Shown here: positions 16,936 to 24,895 of the stretch, in pieces | Numbering within the stretch: position 1 is the first letter of the stretch | Layout: the number at the start of each line of letters is the position of its first letter | From: Burkholderiaceae bacterium | GTDB lineage: Bacteria > Pseudomonadota > Gammaproteobacteria > Burkholderiales > Burkholderiaceae | Assembly (NCBI GenBank): GCA_021166835.1 | Contig: JAJPEN010000033.1 | Coordinates: 1-64,000, forward strand | DNA: 64,000 bases | Direction: 5' to 3' | Position numbers and translations under genes: made by a program | The notes under the pieces: generated by a model | Told to the model about the DNA's origin: nothing | Databases searched by the model: none | Seen by the model: the letters and a program-made list of their open reading frames with translations, nothing else

Positions 16936-17070
16936 GGGTTGCCGGTTCGTGACAACGTTCCGGATTCGCTCGTTCGAGGGCGCCTGACAGCCCGGCCCTT
17001 CCGACTTTCGGGTTATTCTGGTACTCCGATGCAGGTATTGAATTGATCTGCGTCACCTTTTGGGGAGCGC

Positions 17071-17772
17071 ATGGCACGAGGCTCGGCGAGCGCCAACGGG
17101 CGAAGGAAGACGGTGCGGGCGACGAGCACGAAGTCGCCCGCGAAGCCGCCCGCCGCCAAGCGCGCGAAGGCGTCGGCGCCGCCGGTGACGCGAGTCGCCG
17201 GCAAGCCCGCGGCTTCGCGTGTGCGTCCGCATGAGAGCGGAGCATCGGCGCGCGCGGATGCGATCGACCGCGCAGCAGCAGCGCAGCCCGCGACGACGGT
17301 TTCGATTCGTCCGGTGCGTCCGTCCGATCTCGCGCAGGTGATCGCGATCGACTCGATCGTCACGGGGCTCGAGAAGGCCGATTACTGGCGCACGATCCAT
17401 CGGCGGTACGGCGACGCCGAGCGCGCCGGCCGGCGCTTTCTCGTCGCCGAGGCGAACGGCAGCGTCGCCGGTTTCGTGATCGGCGAGGTGCGCGACTGGG
17501 AGTTCGGTTCGCCGCCGTGCGGCTGGGTCTTCGCGATCGACGTGCATCCGCAGTTTCGCCTCGCCGGCCTGGGCACCCGACTCGTGGGCGCGATGGCCGA
17601 CTGGTTCCGCAGGGAGGGCGTCGACACGATGCGAACGATACTCGCGCGCGACAACACGCTGATCCTGTCGTTCTTTCGCAGCCTGGGCATGACCACCGGA
17701 CCGTTCATTCCGCTGGAGATCGACCTGCAGGGCGCCGACTTCTTTCCGATCGGCCGGGATCGCGCCCCATGA
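17071..17772 (+). CDS. badL: GNAT acetyltransferase, BadL-like
   Basis: The C-terminal 160 residues form a GNAT domain starting I-R-P-V-R-P-S-D-L, with the acetyl-CoA loop region R-L-A-G-L-G-T-R-L and a late S-F-F-R-S-L-G-M. The first 70 residues are a Lys/Ala/Pro/Arg-rich tail of low complexity. The stop overlaps the start of an Rrf2-family regulator gene by four bases. In Rhodopseudomonas palustris the benzoate-degradation locus has an adjacent GNAT (BadL) and Rrf2 repressor (BadM), and I name this by that arrangement. The acceptor is unknown. A GGGGAG site precedes the ATG. Confidence 0.6.
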   Translation: MARGSASANGRRKTVRATSTKSPAKPPAAKRAKASAPPVTRVAGKPAASRVRPHESGASARADAIDRAAAAQPATTVSIRPVRPSDLAQVIAIDSIVTGLEKADYWRTIHRRYGDAERAGRRFLVAEANGSVAGFVIGEVRDWEFGSPPCGWVFAIDVHPQFRLAGLGTRLVGAMADWFRREGVDTMRTILARDNTLILSFFRSLGMTTGPFIPLEIDLQGADFFPIGRDRAP

Positions 17773-18257
17773 GGCTGCAGAAGAACACGCTGCTCGCGCT
17801 GTACAGCGTGCTGGAGTTCGCCTTCGATCCGACGAGGCACATCTCGGCCTCGGAGATCGCGCACAAGTACGACGTATCTCCGCATCATCTGGCGAAGGTG
17901 CTGTCGGAGCTGGCGCGCTCCGGCTACGTGGAATCGGTGCGGGGCGTCGGCGGCGGCTATCGCTTCGCGGCCAATGCGCGTCGTGTCACGCTGATGGACA
18001 TCATCCTGCTGTTCGAGGACTTCGCGCCGGCGGGCGCCGATCGGCGCGAGCCCGGCGAGAGCACGCCGGTGGGGCAGGCGCTGGCGTCGGTGATGCACGA
18101 GATCGACGAGATCGCCAAGGCCACGTTGAGTTCGATCACGCTCGCCACGATGCTGCAGTGGATCGAACGCAATCGGCAGGCTCGACCTGTCCGGCGTCCG
18201 GCGGCGCGATCGGCGGCCAGGGGCAAGGCGGGCGACGCGACGGAAGAAGCGGCCTGA
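17769..18257 (+). CDS. badM: Rrf2-family regulator, BadM-like
   Basis: This 162-residue DNA-binding protein has the Rrf2 winged helix: I-S-A-S-E-I-A, the recognition helix S-P-H-H-L-A-K-V-L, then G-Y-V-E-S-V-R-G-V-G-G-G-Y near residue 60. It contains no Cys, so it cannot carry the [2Fe-2S] or [4Fe-4S] cluster of IscR and NsrR and must sense something else. Known BadM represses the benzoyl-CoA reductase operon in Rhodopseudomonas palustris. Here, with the bcr operon 14 kb away and the liv operon divergent, it is the best local candidate repressor for both. The basic Ala/Arg-rich tail after residue 135 is variable. Confidence 0.68.
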   Translation: MRLQKNTLLALYSVLEFAFDPTRHISASEIAHKYDVSPHHLAKVLSELARSGYVESVRGVGGGYRFAANARRVTLMDIILLFEDFAPAGADRREPGESTPVGQALASVMHEIDEIAKATLSSITLATMLQWIERNRQARPVRRPAARSAARGKAGDATEEAA

Positions 18258-18304
18258 GAGCGACGTGAGAGCGACCTGACAGCGGCCTGAGAGCGACCTG
18301 AGGC
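18255..18304. repeat. 11-bp tandem repeat starting at the badM stop codon
   Basis: Four full units and a partial of tgagagcgacc, each starting with TGA, begin at the stop codon of the Rrf2 gene and fill the gap to thyA. Since 11 is not a multiple of three, successive units put stop codons in all three frames. Confidence 0.85.
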
Positions 18305-18306
18305 GC

Positions 18307-19203
18307 TCAAACCGCGACGTCGGCGCGGATCGGCGGATGCGGGTCGTAGCCTTCCACGGCGAAGTCGTCGATCGAGTACCCGTCGATGTCCGGCGGACGA
18401 CGAAGCAGGCGCAGGCGCGGCAGTGCGCGCGGCGTGCGCGAGAGTTGCTCGCGCGCCTGTTCGAGATGGTTCAGGTACAGGTGCACGTCGCCGGCCATCC
18501 ACACGAACTCGCCGGGACGCAGCCCGGCCTGCTGCGCGAGCATCGCCTGCAGCGCCACGGTGCCGACCCAGTTGAACGGCGCGCCGAGCAGGAGGTCGCA
18601 GCTGCGCTGGAACATCAGGCAGTTCAGCCTGCCGTCGCTCGTGCAGTGGAACTGATACACCATGTGGCACGGCGGCAGCGCCATGTCGTCGAGTTCGGCG
18701 ACGTTCCAGGCGTGGAACAGCATGCGCCGGCTCGACGGGTTCGTCTTCAGCGTCGCGAGCAGCGTGGCGATCTGGTCGTATTCGCGCCCGTCGGGTCCGA
18801 GCCAGCGTCGCCACTGCTTGCCGTAGACCGGCCCCAGCTCGCCCCAGTCGCGCGCGAACGTTTCGTCGGCCACGATGCGCCGCTCGAACTCCTGCTGGTC
18901 GATCGTCTCGCCGGTGGCGCGGCGGTATCGCGCCAGCGGCCAGTCGGTCCAGATGCGTACGTTCTGCTCGAGCAGCGGGCGCAGGTTGGTTCCTCCGCTG
19001 AGGAACCACAGCATCTCCTTGATCGCCGTCTTCCAGTAGACGCGCTTGGTCGTGAGGATCGGCGCTTCTCCGTGCGAGACGTCGAAGCGCACCATGGCGC
19101 CGAACACCGATAGCGTTCCCACGCCGGTGCGATCGACGCGTCGGTCACCGTCGGTCAGTACGCGCGACAGGAGATCGAGGTACTGCTGCTCGGGATGCGG
19201 CAT
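18307..19203 (-). CDS. thyA: Thymidylate synthase
   Basis: ThyA methylates dUMP with methylenetetrahydrofolate to give dTMP in the cytoplasm. The 298 residues show the catalytic P-P-C-H-M loop (Cys about 179), R-S-C-D-L-L-L-G-A-P-F-N phosphate and dUMP motif, and the C-terminal P-H-P-P-I. The N-terminal R-T-G-V-G-T loop is present. The ATG has a GAGACG site and lies only 7 bp after gspC, so thyA is in an operon with a type II secretion gene. The usual neighbour folA (dihydrofolate reductase) is absent. Confidence 0.97.
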   Translation of the reverse strand: MPHPEQQYLDLLSRVLTDGDRRVDRTGVGTLSVFGAMVRFDVSHGEAPILTTKRVYWKTAIKEMLWFLSGGTNLRPLLEQNVRIWTDWPLARYRRATGETIDQQEFERRIVADETFARDWGELGPVYGKQWRRWLGPDGREYDQIATLLATLKTNPSSRRMLFHAWNVAELDDMALPPCHMVYQFHCTSDGRLNCLMFQRSCDLLLGAPFNWVGTVALQAMLAQQAGLRPGEFVWMAGDVHLYLNHLEQAREQLSRTPRALPRLRLLRRPPDIDGYSIDDFAVEGYDPHPPIRADVAV

Positions 19204-19210
19204 CGACGTC

Positions 19211-19927
19211 TCAGTCGGAGGCGCCTTCTGCCGGCGCCGCGGCGTTCGCCGGCGCCGCGAGGTTGCCAACGCTGCTCGCGCGGATGCCGGAAAAGCGCGG
19301 TGAATCGGCAGCCGGCGCCGCGCGGGGCGCGAGCGTCGCCGCCTCGATCGCGGGATCGTCGGGTGCCTCTGCTTCGGCTGCGCGCGCGGCGTGCCGGCTG
19401 CCGGGGTTGGTCGGGCGTGTCTCCGACACGGGCGCCGCTGCCTCGACGGGCGACGACGGATCGGCGGCTTTCGGTCCGCTCGACAGCAGCGCGACCGACG
19501 GGCGCTGCGGCGCGGGCAACTCGATGCGCACGCCCCTGCGCTCGAGCACCGCGGCATCGGAGCGCACCTCGATCAGCCGCATGTCGGCGCCGACCTCGTC
19601 GCCGACGAGGTAGGCCCTGGCCGCCGCGGAGTCGACGACGAGCACCGCGCTGCCGCGCAGCGGACTGGCGGCAACGCCGAGCACGCGCACGTCGACCGGC
19701 GAGGAGATCGTCGCGGGCGATCCGGAGGCGGCGCTGCCGAACAGGGCCTGCGCGGCAGCGAGGTCGTGCGCGCTTCGCGTGTCGACCAGGGAGCCGGCGG
19801 GTGCGATCGCGACGGGCGGTGCGAGCAGTTGCAGGGCCCAGTACGCGCAGGTGGCGCCGAGCGCGCCGAAGGCTGCGACCGCCGCGATCGACGGCGCCCA
19901 GCGGCGCGACCTGAGCGTGCGTTTCAT
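19211..19927 (-). CDS. gspC: Type II secretion inner-membrane protein C
   Basis: GspC links the inner-membrane platform to the GspD secretin. The protein (238 residues) has a short cytoplasmic start, one hydrophobic segment near residues 14-36, a periplasmic homology region with A-Q-A-L-F-G and V-R-V-L-G-V-A-A-S-P, and an Ala/Pro/Glu-rich tail. It lacks a PDZ domain. It is transcribed away from the gsp operon and towards thyA, separated from gspG by 78 bp that must hold both promoters. Assignment rests on the homology-region pattern and location. Confidence 0.82.
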   Translation of the reverse strand: MKRTLRSRRWAPSIAAVAAFGALGATCAYWALQLLAPPVAIAPAGSLVDTRSAHDLAAAQALFGSAASGSPATISSPVDVRVLGVAASPLRGSAVLVVDSAAARAYLVGDEVGADMRLIEVRSDAAVLERRGVRIELPAPQRPSVALLSSGPKAADPSSPVEAAAPVSETRPTNPGSRHAARAAEAEAPDDPAIEAATLAPRAAPAADSPRFSGIRASSVGNLAAPANAAAPAEGASD

Positions 19928-20005
19928 CGTTTACAGGGAGTCCGCCAGCAGAATATGCGCTGCTATCATAGCCCGACTCTTTCACGAGACGCCCCGGGGG
20001 AGGGG

Positions 20006-20458
20006 ATGCTCCGTTCATCGGGTGACCGCTGGCGCCGCGCGCGCGCAGGTGGCTTCACGCTCATCGAAATCATGGTCGTCATCGTGATCCTCGGCGTACT
20101 CGCCGCGATCGCCGTGCCGCGCATCATGAGCAAGCCGGACGAGGCGCGCGCGAAGGCTGCGCAGACCGAGGTCGCGCAGATCCTGCAGGCGCTCGATCTC
20201 TACCGGCTCGACAACTACCGTTATCCGAGCACCGAACAGGGCCTGGCCGCGCTCGCCGAACGCCCCACCGTCGATCCGGTTCCGTCGAACTGGAAGCCGT
20301 ACCTGAAGCAGGCCCCGGTCGATCCCTGGGGCAAGCCGTACCAGTACCTGAATCCGGGCGTGCGCGGCGAGATCGACGTCTTCAGCCTCGGCGCCGACGG
20401 GAAACCCGGCGGCGAGGGCGTTGCCGCCGATATCGGCAACTGGTCGCTGAATCGCTGA
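20006..20458 (+). CDS. gspG: Type II secretion major pseudopilin G
   Basis: The major pseudopilin of 150 residues has the prepilin cleavage site R-A-G-G/F-T-L-I-E-I-M near residue 16 with Glu at +5. The calcium-loop region and the P-W-G-K-P-Y-Q-Y-L-N-P segment are typical of GspG. A GGGGGAGGGG ribosome site precedes the ATG. It opens the gspGHIJKLMNDEF operon; a TATCAT-like -10 lies at 19964-19969 but no good -35. The next gene is separated by a tandem repeat at 20470. Confidence 0.96.
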   Translation: MLRSSGDRWRRARAGGFTLIEIMVVIVILGVLAAIAVPRIMSKPDEARAKAAQTEVAQILQALDLYRLDNYRYPSTEQGLAALAERPTVDPVPSNWKPYLKQAPVDPWGKPYQYLNPGVRGEIDVFSLGADGKPGGEGVAADIGNWSLNR

Positions 20459-20469
20459 AGCCCTTCGAT

Positions 20470-20572
20470 GTCACCGAGCGCGTGCGCGAGTGTCACCGAG
20501 CGCATGCGCGAGCCATGAAGCGCATGCGCGAGTCGATGAAGCGCATGCGCGAGCCATGAAGCGCGCGCGCGG
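20470..20572. repeat. Degenerate 20-23 bp tandem repeat between gspG and gspH
   Basis: Five imperfect units, built around gagcgcatgcgcgag, run from the gspG trailer into the gspH start. The last three each begin atgaagcgc and so supply three ATGs. Two of the ATGs open a 14-codon reading frame (20515-20559), listed separately. Confidence 0.85.
20515..20559 (+). CDS. Possible 14-codon leader ORF before gspH
   Basis: The tandem repeat creates an ORF of 14 codons reading M-K-R-M-R-E-S-M-K-R-M-R-E-P, whose TGA overlaps the gspH ATG by four bases (ATGA). Because gspH itself has no Shine-Dalgarno sequence directly upstream, this frame could couple its translation to upstream ribosomes. The frame has only a weak GCGAG site of its own. 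Whether it is translated cannot be decided from sequence. Confidence 0.3.
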   Translation: MKRMRESMKRMREP

Positions 20573-21002
20573 ATTCACGTTGCTCGAACTGCTGGTGGCG
20601 ATCGTCGTCGCCGGGGTGATGGTCGGCATCGTGTCGCTGTCGATCGGCGGCTTCGACCGCAGCCTGCGTTTCGAGGCCGAGCGCCTCGCGCAACTGTTGG
20701 CGCTTGCCCGGGAGGAGGCGCAATTGCGCGGCGCGCCGATCCGCTTCGAGGCCGACGACGAGAGCTACCGCTTCTCGGTCTGGCGCGAACGCCGCTGGCG
20801 CCCGCTCACCGACGATCGCGACCTGCGCGCGCGCCGATGGGAACAGCCCACCGAGCTGGGAGTCGAGCGTGGCGACGGGCGGCGCGAGATCGAGTTCGGC
20901 CTCGACCAGGTCGATGCGCCGTTCGTGCTGCGGCTGCGCCGAAATGGCGAGGAAGTCGCGATAGCGGCCAACGGACTGGGGATCTTCGAGGTGCTGCGAT
21001 GA
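20556..21002 (+). CDS. gspH: Type II secretion minor pseudopilin H
   Basis: This minor pseudopilin (148 residues) has the cleavage motif R-A-R-G/F-T-L-L-E-L-L-V at residue 6-7 and the GspH-like body with F-E-A-D-D-E-S-Y-R-F. The start was chosen as the ATG closest to the cleavage site, giving a six-residue leader; longer starts lie in the upstream tandem repeat. It overlaps gspI by four bases (ATGA). It joins GspI, GspJ and GspK at the pseudopilus tip. Confidence 0.9.
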   Translation: MKRARGFTLLELLVAIVVAGVMVGIVSLSIGGFDRSLRFEAERLAQLLALAREEAQLRGAPIRFEADDESYRFSVWRERRWRPLTDDRDLRARRWEQPTELGVERGDGRREIEFGLDQVDAPFVLRLRRNGEEVAIAANGLGIFEVLR

Positions 21003-21376
21003 CCCTCGGCAGCCCGCGGCAGGGCGGGTTCACGCTGATCGAGGTGCTGGTGGCGATGACGATCGCCGCGGTGGCGCTGATGGCGGCGATCCGCGCGACG
21101 ACGTCGCTTGCGGTGAACGCCGCCGAGCTGCGCGCGCGCACCCTCGCGCAATGGAGCGCCGAGAATCGCCTGGCGCAGATCCGCGTGGCGCGCGAATGGC
21201 CGAACCTGGGCCGGCGTCAGTTCGACTGCAGCCAGGGCGGCATCGAACTGCTGTGTCGCGAAGAGGTGTTCCAGACGCCGAATCCGCTGTTCCGCCGCGT
21301 CGAGATCAGCGTGCTCGACGAGAGGGCGTCCTTCCGCTACGCCCGGCTGGTCGGCTTCTCGACGAGGCAGCCGTGA
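20999..21376 (+). CDS. gspI: Type II secretion minor pseudopilin I
   Basis: The protein (125 residues) carries the prepilin site R-Q-G-G/F-T-L-I-E-V-L-V near residue 10, followed by the GspI features A-E-N-R-L-A-Q-I-R and a C-terminal domain with two Cys. It is the smallest pseudopilin and nucleates the tip complex with GspJ and GspK. The start overlaps the gspH stop, and its own stop overlaps the GTG of gspJ. Confidence 0.94.
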   Translation: MTLGSPRQGGFTLIEVLVAMTIAAVALMAAIRATTSLAVNAAELRARTLAQWSAENRLAQIRVAREWPNLGRRQFDCSQGGIELLCREEVFQTPNPLFRRVEISVLDERASFRYARLVGFSTRQP

Positions 21377-22074
21377 CGCGCGGCCCGCTCGTTCCGCGCG
21401 GGCATGGCTCGTCCTGGCCCGGGCGCGGCCCGCCCCGGATCGGGCGCGGCTCCTCCCGGCCCAACCGCGGCTCGATCGCGCGCTCGCGCGGCTTCACGCT
21501 GCTCGAGCTGCTGGTTGCCGTCGCGTTGCTGTCGGTGCTCGCGGTGCTCAGCTGGCGCGGCATGGATTCGGTGCTGCGCTCGCGCGATCGCATCGTGCAG
21601 TCGTCGGACGAGTTGCGCGCGCTGAGCGTCGCCTTCGCCCAGCTCGAGCAGGACGTGCGGGGCAGCTGGGCAATCGGACTGCTCGGATTGGACGAGCCCG
21701 CGATCGCATTCACGGTGCGCGGCGACGACGTGCAGCCGGAGCTGGCGCTGGTGCGCGAGACGAGCGCGAACCGGCCGCTGCAGCTGCAGCGCGTTCGCTA
21801 CCGGTTGCACGAGCACCGGCTCGAACGCGGCTTCGCGCCGTGGACGTCGTCCATGGTCGATCCCGCCCGCCCGGTGTCCGAGCAGCCGCTGGTCTGGCAG
21901 CCGCTGCTCGCCGGCATCGACCAGATCCAGTTTCGCGCCTGGATCGCCTCGCGCGGCTGGACGCCGGCGGCGACGCTCGCGCGCGATGCGGGCCGATCGC
22001 GCGTCGACGGTGTCGAGCTGACGATCGTGCGCGGCGGCGAACGAATCGTGCGCGTGCTGGCGGCGCGCAATTGA
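21373..22074 (+). CDS. gspJ: Type II secretion minor pseudopilin J
   Basis: This 233-residue minor pseudopilin has its cleavage site S-R-G/F-T-L-L-E-L-L-V-A near residue 40. The GTG start overlaps the gspI stop and gives an unusually long (about 40-residue) basic, Pro/Arg/Gly-rich leader; no closer ATG exists, so a nearer alternative start or an extended leader are both possible. The body has W-R-G-M-D-S-V and the Q-L-E-Q-D pattern typical of GspJ. Confidence 0.92.
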   Translation: MTRGPLVPRGHGSSWPGRGPPRIGRGSSRPNRGSIARSRGFTLLELLVAVALLSVLAVLSWRGMDSVLRSRDRIVQSSDELRALSVAFAQLEQDVRGSWAIGLLGLDEPAIAFTVRGDDVQPELALVRETSANRPLQLQRVRYRLHEHRLERGFAPWTSSMVDPARPVSEQPLVWQPLLAGIDQIQFRAWIASRGWTPAATLARDAGRSRVDGVELTIVRGGERIVRVLAARN

Positions 22075-22085
22075 AGCCGACGTCG

Positions 22086-23069
22086 ATGCGCACGAAACCG
22101 ACGCGCACGAAAGGCCGCCAGCAGGGCGTGGCCATCATCAGCGTGATGCTCGTCGTGGCGCTCGCCACGCTGATCGTGAGCGCGTTGTTCTGGCGCGAGC
22201 ACGTCACGGTCCGTTCGGTGGAGAACCGCCTCGCGCTCGCGCAGTTGCGCTGGATCGAGGCGGCGGTGCTCGACTGGGCGGGCGTCGTTCTGCAGGTCGA
22301 TCGCAACAGCACCGGCGGCGTCGATCACCTGAACGAAGTCTGGGCGACGCCGATCGCCGAAACCGTGCTCGACGAGACGGTGACGGGCGGTGCGCGGCTG
22401 GACGAACCGGGCAGCGAGCCGCGACTCGTCGGACAGATGTTCGACGCGCAGGCGCGATTGAACCTGAACGACCTGGTGATCGGCGGTGCACCGTCGGGCG
22501 AGATGCGGCTGGCCTTCGAGCGCTTGCTCGCGTTGCTCGGGCGTCCGCAGAGCCTGGCCGGCGCGCTGCAGGCGCGCCTGCTGCAGGCCTGGCCGCCCAC
22601 CGTCGAAGGCAAGCGGATGCCGGCGACCGCGCTGCCGCTGATACGCCTGGCCGATCTGCAGACCGTGCCGGGCTTCGACCCGGCGACGATCGACCTGCTC
22701 GAGCCTTTCGTCGTGTTCCTGCCCAAGTACCTGCCGACGAGCGCGGGCGAAGCGCGCATCGAGAATACGCGGGTGAATCTGAATACGGCTCCCGCCGAGG
22801 TGCTGGCCGCCTGCATCCCCGATATCGACCTGCAGGCGGCTCGCCGTTTCGTCGAGGGCGTTCGTCAGCGAACCTTCTTCGCCAGTCTCGACGTGGCGCG
22901 GTCGCGCTTCGATGGCTCGCCGGTGCTTTCTCCTACTCTGCTGTCGGTCGGCTCGAACTTTTTTCTGGTGAAGGGGGTGGTACGCTTCGGCCGCATCGAA
23001 TCGAACACCGAGGCGCTGCTGTATCGAGGCGGCCGCCACGTGGAACTCGTATGGCAGCACAGGTCCTGA
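22086..23069 (+). CDS. gspK: Type II secretion minor pseudopilin K
   Basis: GspK is the large tip pseudopilin; here 327 residues. The prepilin site is Q-Q-G/V-A-I-I-S near residue 14 and, as usual for GspK, there is no Glu at +5. The body has the SAM-like fold with V-N-L-N-T-A-P-A-E-V-L near residue 230. An alternative TTG start 15 bp earlier overlaps the gspJ stop. The 3' end overlaps gspL by 19 bp. Confidence 0.93.
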   Translation: MRTKPTRTKGRQQGVAIISVMLVVALATLIVSALFWREHVTVRSVENRLALAQLRWIEAAVLDWAGVVLQVDRNSTGGVDHLNEVWATPIAETVLDETVTGGARLDEPGSEPRLVGQMFDAQARLNLNDLVIGGAPSGEMRLAFERLLALLGRPQSLAGALQARLLQAWPPTVEGKRMPATALPLIRLADLQTVPGFDPATIDLLEPFVVFLPKYLPTSAGEARIENTRVNLNTAPAEVLAACIPDIDLQAARRFVEGVRQRTFFASLDVARSRFDGSPVLSPTLLSVGSNFFLVKGVVRFGRIESNTEALLYRGGRHVELVWQHRS

Positions 23070-24385
23070 AGCGGGGTCAGGCGGTCGTCTGGGTGCCGCC
23101 GCGTTCGGTAGGCGAGCGTCAGTTCGCGAGTGCGCCGGTGCTGCTCGCGATGCTGCCTGCCGCCGTATCGGAGCAGGTCGGCGGCGCAGCGAGCGCGGCG
23201 GGGCATCCGGTCACCGTGTTCGGCAGCGCGAGCAATGCGCGCTATGCGCGCATGAGCCTCGATGCGCTTCCGCCGCTCAGGCAGGTCACGCTCGTTTTCG
23301 ATGCACGCGACGTGAATCTGCTGCGCGTGGCGGTGCCGCCGTTGTCGCCGCCCCGGCTGCAGCAGGCGTTGCCCAATCTGGTCGAGGATCTGCTGCTGCA
23401 GGATGCGCAGTCCTGCGCCTATGCACTCGGTCCGCGCGAGAGCGACACGCAGCAGCGCCCGGTCGCCGCGATCGATCGCGCCTGGCTCGAATTCGTCGTC
23501 GGCGCCTTCGAGCGGCGCGGCATCCGCGTGCAGGCGGCCTGGCCCGCGCAGCTCGCGTTGCCGATCGGCGCCGGGCAGGTGGCGCTCGCCTGCCTGCACG
23601 ACGGCCTCGCGCTGCGCACGCAGCCGAACGACGGCATCGGCTGGAGCGCCGGCGCCGACGTCGATTCGCGTACCGAGGCGATCGTCTGCGCGCTCGACGC
23701 CGCGGGCGCTTCCGCTCCCGCGGCGGATGCGGTCGAGGCGCGGCGGCGCATCGCGGTGTTCGTCGAGGACGGATCCTGGCAGGCGCCGGCGCTGAAGGCA
23801 GCCGCTCGCGCCGGCATCGACATCGACGTGCGCGCGCTTGCCTTTCCGATCGCCGCGCCGATCGATCTGCTGTCGGCGCGCTCCGGCACGGCCGCCCGGC
23901 GCTGGCTCGCCGACGTCGACTGGCGGGCGTGGCGGCTTCCCGCCGGCGCCGCGGCCGCGGCCATCGTGGTCGCGCTCGTCGGATTGAACCTGCATTGGGC
24001 GCTGCTCGCGAAAGAGAGCGAGCGGCTGCACGCGGGCATCGAACAGCGCTATCGCGACGCGTTTCCCGGCACGCAGGTGATCGTCGATCCGATGCTGCAG
24101 ATGCAGCGCCAGGTGGCGAAGCTGCGCGCGCGCGCAGGTCAGTCGGGGCCGGAAGACTTCGTTCCGCTGCTCGCGCGCTTCTCGCAGGCGCTCGGCGGGC
24201 AGGCGATCGATGCGATGGCGTCGATCGAGTTCCGCGAAGGCAGGCTGCGCGTTCGCTTCCAGCCCGGCTTCTTCGAGGCGCGCGCGGCGCGCGACGCGCT
24301 CGTTCGCGCCGGGCAGCAGCTCGGGCTGTCGGTTCGTTTCGATGCCGACCGCGAGCCGACCGCTGCGGTGGCGCTGCTGCGATGA
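23051..24385 (+). CDS. gspL: Type II secretion inner-membrane protein L
   Basis: GspL (444 residues) anchors the GspE ATPase to the inner membrane. The first 290 residues form the actin-like cytoplasmic domain, followed by a single hydrophobic segment near residues 298-318 and a periplasmic ferredoxin-like domain. The overlap with gspK and the ATGA overlap with gspM keep the genes coupled. Conservation is low, as is normal for GspL, and identification relies on size, topology and position. Confidence 0.88.
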   Translation: MAAQVLKRGQAVVWVPPRSVGERQFASAPVLLAMLPAAVSEQVGGAASAAGHPVTVFGSASNARYARMSLDALPPLRQVTLVFDARDVNLLRVAVPPLSPPRLQQALPNLVEDLLLQDAQSCAYALGPRESDTQQRPVAAIDRAWLEFVVGAFERRGIRVQAAWPAQLALPIGAGQVALACLHDGLALRTQPNDGIGWSAGADVDSRTEAIVCALDAAGASAPAADAVEARRRIAVFVEDGSWQAPALKAAARAGIDIDVRALAFPIAAPIDLLSARSGTAARRWLADVDWRAWRLPAGAAAAAIVVALVGLNLHWALLAKESERLHAGIEQRYRDAFPGTQVIVDPMLQMQRQVAKLRARAGQSGPEDFVPLLARFSQALGGQAIDAMASIEFREGRLRVRFQPGFFEARAARDALVRAGQQLGLSVRFDADREPTAAVALLR

Positions 24386-24894
24386 CGACTTCGGCGATCG
24401 AGACGCTGATGCAGCGCTGGCAGCTGCTCTCGGCGCGCGAGCGGCGGCTGGTGCTCGGCGCGGCCGCGTTGCTCGCCGTCGTTGCCGTGTGGCTGCTGCT
24501 GTTCGAGCCGGCGTGGCAGGCGCGGGCGGCGCTGCAGGGCGAGTTGCCGACGCTGCGCGCGCAACTCGCGCGCATCGACGCGCTCGCCGAAGAGGCGCAG
24601 CGGCTGTCCTCGGTGGCGACCGGCAGCGACTCGCCGCAGGCGATGAAGACGCAGCTCGAGCGCTCGATCGCGAGCGCCGGGCTTTCGCCGTCGCTGACGC
24701 AGCTTTCGCTGAACGGCGCGCTGTTCGACCTGCGCTTCGATCGCGTGTCGCATGCCGCGTGGCTGGCGTGGCTCGACACGACGACCCGCGAGATGCGACT
24801 GCGCGTGGCGGACGTCACCGTCACCCGCGAAGCCGAGCACGGCCTCGTCTCGATTCGGCTCGCGCTCGAGTCGCCGCGCGCGGAAGGCTCCTGA
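24382..24894 (+). CDS. gspM: Type II secretion inner-membrane protein M
   Basis: This is a 170-residue bitopic protein with one hydrophobic segment near residues 25-43 and a periplasmic ferredoxin-like domain. It matches GspM in length and topology, including W-Q-L-L-S-A-R-E-R-R-L-V just before the segment. It overlaps the gspL stop by four bases and its stop is followed immediately by the GTG of gspN. GspM pairs with GspL. Confidence 0.88.
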   Translation: MTTSAIETLMQRWQLLSARERRLVLGAAALLAVVAVWLLLFEPAWQARAALQGELPTLRAQLARIDALAEEAQRLSSVATGSDSPQAMKTQLERSIASAGLSPSLTQLSLNGALFDLRFDRVSHAAWLAWLDTTTREMRLRVADVTVTREAEHGLVSIRLALESPRAEGS

Positions 24895-24895
24895 A

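Noticed and set aside
17043..17056. TTGATCTGCGTCAC as an FNR-type site before badL
   Set aside because: Only 8 of 10 positions match and its centre is about 21 bases from the start codon, too close for activation.
20470..20572. CRISPR-like array between gspG and gspH
   Set aside because: Units are contiguous, have no spacers and grade into the gspH start codon; this is simple tandem duplication.
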